NCBI RefSeq assembly: GCF_000285535.1
Contig: NZ_HE610985.1
Span: 1,384,324-1,448,323 of the forward strand
DNA: 64,000 nt
Direction: 5' to 3'
Source of the DNA: Bacillus timonensis
Lineage (GTDB): Bacteria > Bacillota > Bacilli > Bacillales > Bacillaceae_L
Part shown: one piece after another, positions 62,823 to 64,000 of the stretch
How the letters are laid out: every line of letters starts with the position of its first letter
Numbering within the stretch: position 1 is the stretch's first letter
Made by a program: the position numbers and the translations under genes
Notes under the pieces: generated by a model
Seen by the model: the letters and a program-made list of their open reading frames with translations, nothing else
Databases searched by the model: none
What the model was told of the DNA's origin: nothing

Positions 62823-64000
62823 TTAAACAGACACGATGGTATGGTGAACCTTTGACTTTTTTACCATTTCATCTTTTATCAATTCTCCATTGTCTATTGT
62901 CCAAACCCTTGTCGCAAAGTACTCTTCAATTTTCATGTCATGTGTAACCATAATAATCGTCTTATTCTTTTGTCTGTAATATTCTAATAATGTAAGGAGT
63001 GCAAATGTATTTTTTGAATCAAGTCCAAATGTAGGCTCATCTAACAAAAGAATTTGCTGACCCCTCACGATTGAGGCTGCTACACTTAATCTTCTTTTTT
63101 GCCCCATTGATAACTGATAAGGATGTTTATCTTTATGCTTCGTGAGGTGAAAGGTTTGTAGTAGTTCCTCTACCGTTTCTGCTATTTCTTGTTCGTCCTG
63201 TTTTTCAATTCTTAATGAAAATGCAATTTCCTCAAAAACAGAGTTTGTGATAAATTGAAGCTCAGGGTTTTGAAAAACAAAGGTCATCAATCTGTTCAGC
63301 ACTTTACCATTTGTAATTGTCTTTCCATATAGCGAATAATGCCCTGTTGTCTTAATGAACTGCATGAGTGAGTGTAGTAAAGTACTTTTTCCAGCACCAT
63401 TCTTCCCTTTTATCACAATCCACTCCCCTGTGTGAACCTTGACATCATTTACACAAATTTTTTCCTTCGACTGCCTAAATCCCTTAAATTGTGTAAGGCT
63501 AATAACTGGAGGATTTTCTAGATTTGGACTACCTTGTTGCCCCCATTCAAAATCTTCTACGAAGTGATTCCATGCCCCAGGATACCAAATACCATATTCT
63601 TTCATGAACGTTTTATAATTTGATAAAATCTCTATCTTATTACCATCAGCAACGATTTCTCCAGTATCATTAAAAAGGATGATTCGGTCCACAAGTTCAA
63701 GAACATGGTCCAGCTTATGCTCCACAATTACTAATGTTTTATCGTCCCCGATTCCCTTAATTACCTCCCAAATCTCTTTTGTTCCAACTTGATCAAGCAT
63801 GGCTGTCGGCTCATCTAAAAACAAAACATCGGGATTTAGCGCCAAAACTGCAGCTAAGGCTAAACGTTGTTTGTTTCCCCCAGACAAAGTCTGAATATTT
63901 GTATGGATATTTTCTAAGTTCAACCCAACCTGGTTTAAATGACTTTTAATACACTCTTCCATTTGCTCCCTAGGAATTTGTAAATTTTCCAGGACAAATG
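62823..64000 (-). CDS. ECF transporter ATPase with two fused ABC domains (YkoD-like), cut by window end
   Basis: Open to the window edge; the codons before the ATG at 63962 (FVLENLQIPREQ) are in frame and belong to the protein, so that ATG is internal. First ABC domain: signature LSGGNKQRLALAAVLALN and Walker B VLFLDEPTAMLD. Second domain: Walker A KGKNGAGKSTLLHSLM, signature LSMGQKRRLSVAASIV and Walker B ILLLDEPTFGLDS. Two ABC domains in one chain is the YkoD layout (about 490 aa). Confidence 0.85.
   Translation of the reverse strand, partial: FVLENLQIPREQMEECIKSHLNQVGLNLENIHTNIQTLSGGNKQRLALAAVLALNPDVLFLDEPTAMLDQVGTKEIWEVIKGIGDDKTLVIVEHKLDHVLELVDRIILFNDTGEIVADGNKIEILSNYKTFMKEYGIWYPGAWNHFVEDFEWGQQGSPNLENPPVISLTQFKGFRQSKEKICVNDVKVHTGEWIVIKGKNGAGKSTLLHSLMQFIKTTGHYSLYGKTITNGKVLNRLMTFVFQNPELQFITNSVFEEIAFSLRIEKQDEQEIAETVEELLQTFHLTKHKDKHPYQLSMGQKRRLSVAASIVRGQQILLLDEPTFGLDSKNTFALLTLLEYYRQKNKTIIMVTHDMKIEEYFATRVWTIDNGELIKDEMVKKSKVHHTIVSV

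Overview
The window is a low-GC Bacillaceae chromosome segment from an endospore former. Evidence for this: alpha/beta SASP, YheC/YheD, YhaL and YjcZ-type sporulation genes, a PrsA lipoprotein foldase, strong AAGGAGG-type ribosome sites and dense Rho-independent terminators. From about 15 kb to 60 kb the gene order follows the pbpF/yhaA-ecsCBA-hit-serC-trpP-yhaL-prsA-yhaJ-yhaI-scoC-yhaH-yhaM-yhaN-yhaO-yhaP-yhaQ-yhzD-yhaR-hemZ-yhaX-yheA-yheB-yheC/D-yheE-sspB-yheH/yheI block known from Bacillus subtilis, with insertions (fatty-acid genes, msmX, a truncated globin). No rRNA, tRNA, CRISPR, prophage or intact IS was seen; the species cannot be named from sequence alone.

Layout. 1-15 kb: divergent LysR/MFS pair, aldehyde dehydrogenase, PBP (pbpF-like), Nudix, trhO, pdxK, small XRE regulator, orphan modA, acyl-CoA dehydrogenase-like gene, TerC, DUF2157/GDYXXLXY membrane protein. 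15-26 kb: yhaA, ecsABC, a repeat-rich probably transcribed intergenic region, hit, serC, trpP (with TRAP-type site), yhaL, prsA, YjcZ peptide, yhaJ, yhaI, scoC. 26-36 kb: yhaH, a secreted unknown, yhaM-yhaN-yhaO (3'-5' RNase and SbcCD-like pair), yhaPQ (ABC exporter). 36-42 kb: enoyl-CoA hydratase, acyl-CoA ligase, acyl-CoA dehydrogenase with cre-like sites, hemZ, yhaX. 43-50 kb: yheA, yheB, and four consecutive ATP-grasp yheC/yheD genes. 50-64 kb: PucR-type regulator, msmX, sspB, small sporulation-type proteins, CNNM transporter, truncated globin, bmrCD-type exporter with attenuator leader, thiF-like gene and an ECF-transporter module cut by the window end.

Main points of interest. (1) Three copies of a ~200-bp element, each flanked by a direct duplication of a complete transcription-terminator hairpin (17, 21 and 30 bp), point to a mobile element that targets terminator hairpins. 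(2) ecsB, scoC, yhaN (twice) and yheB each carry a one-base frameshift in an A-tract; whether these are sequencing errors, real lesions or slippage sites must be settled before any of these proteins is called absent. (3) A ~430-nt apparently transcribed region between ecsA and hit has three 18-bp direct repeats, a promoter and a terminator. (4) bmrCD has a leader peptide whose coding sequence can pair with a terminator arm. (5) yheC/yheD is expanded to four genes. (6) Other dispersed and tandem repeats, an FNR-type palindrome before the globin gene and an SD-sequestering hairpin before modA are recorded separately.
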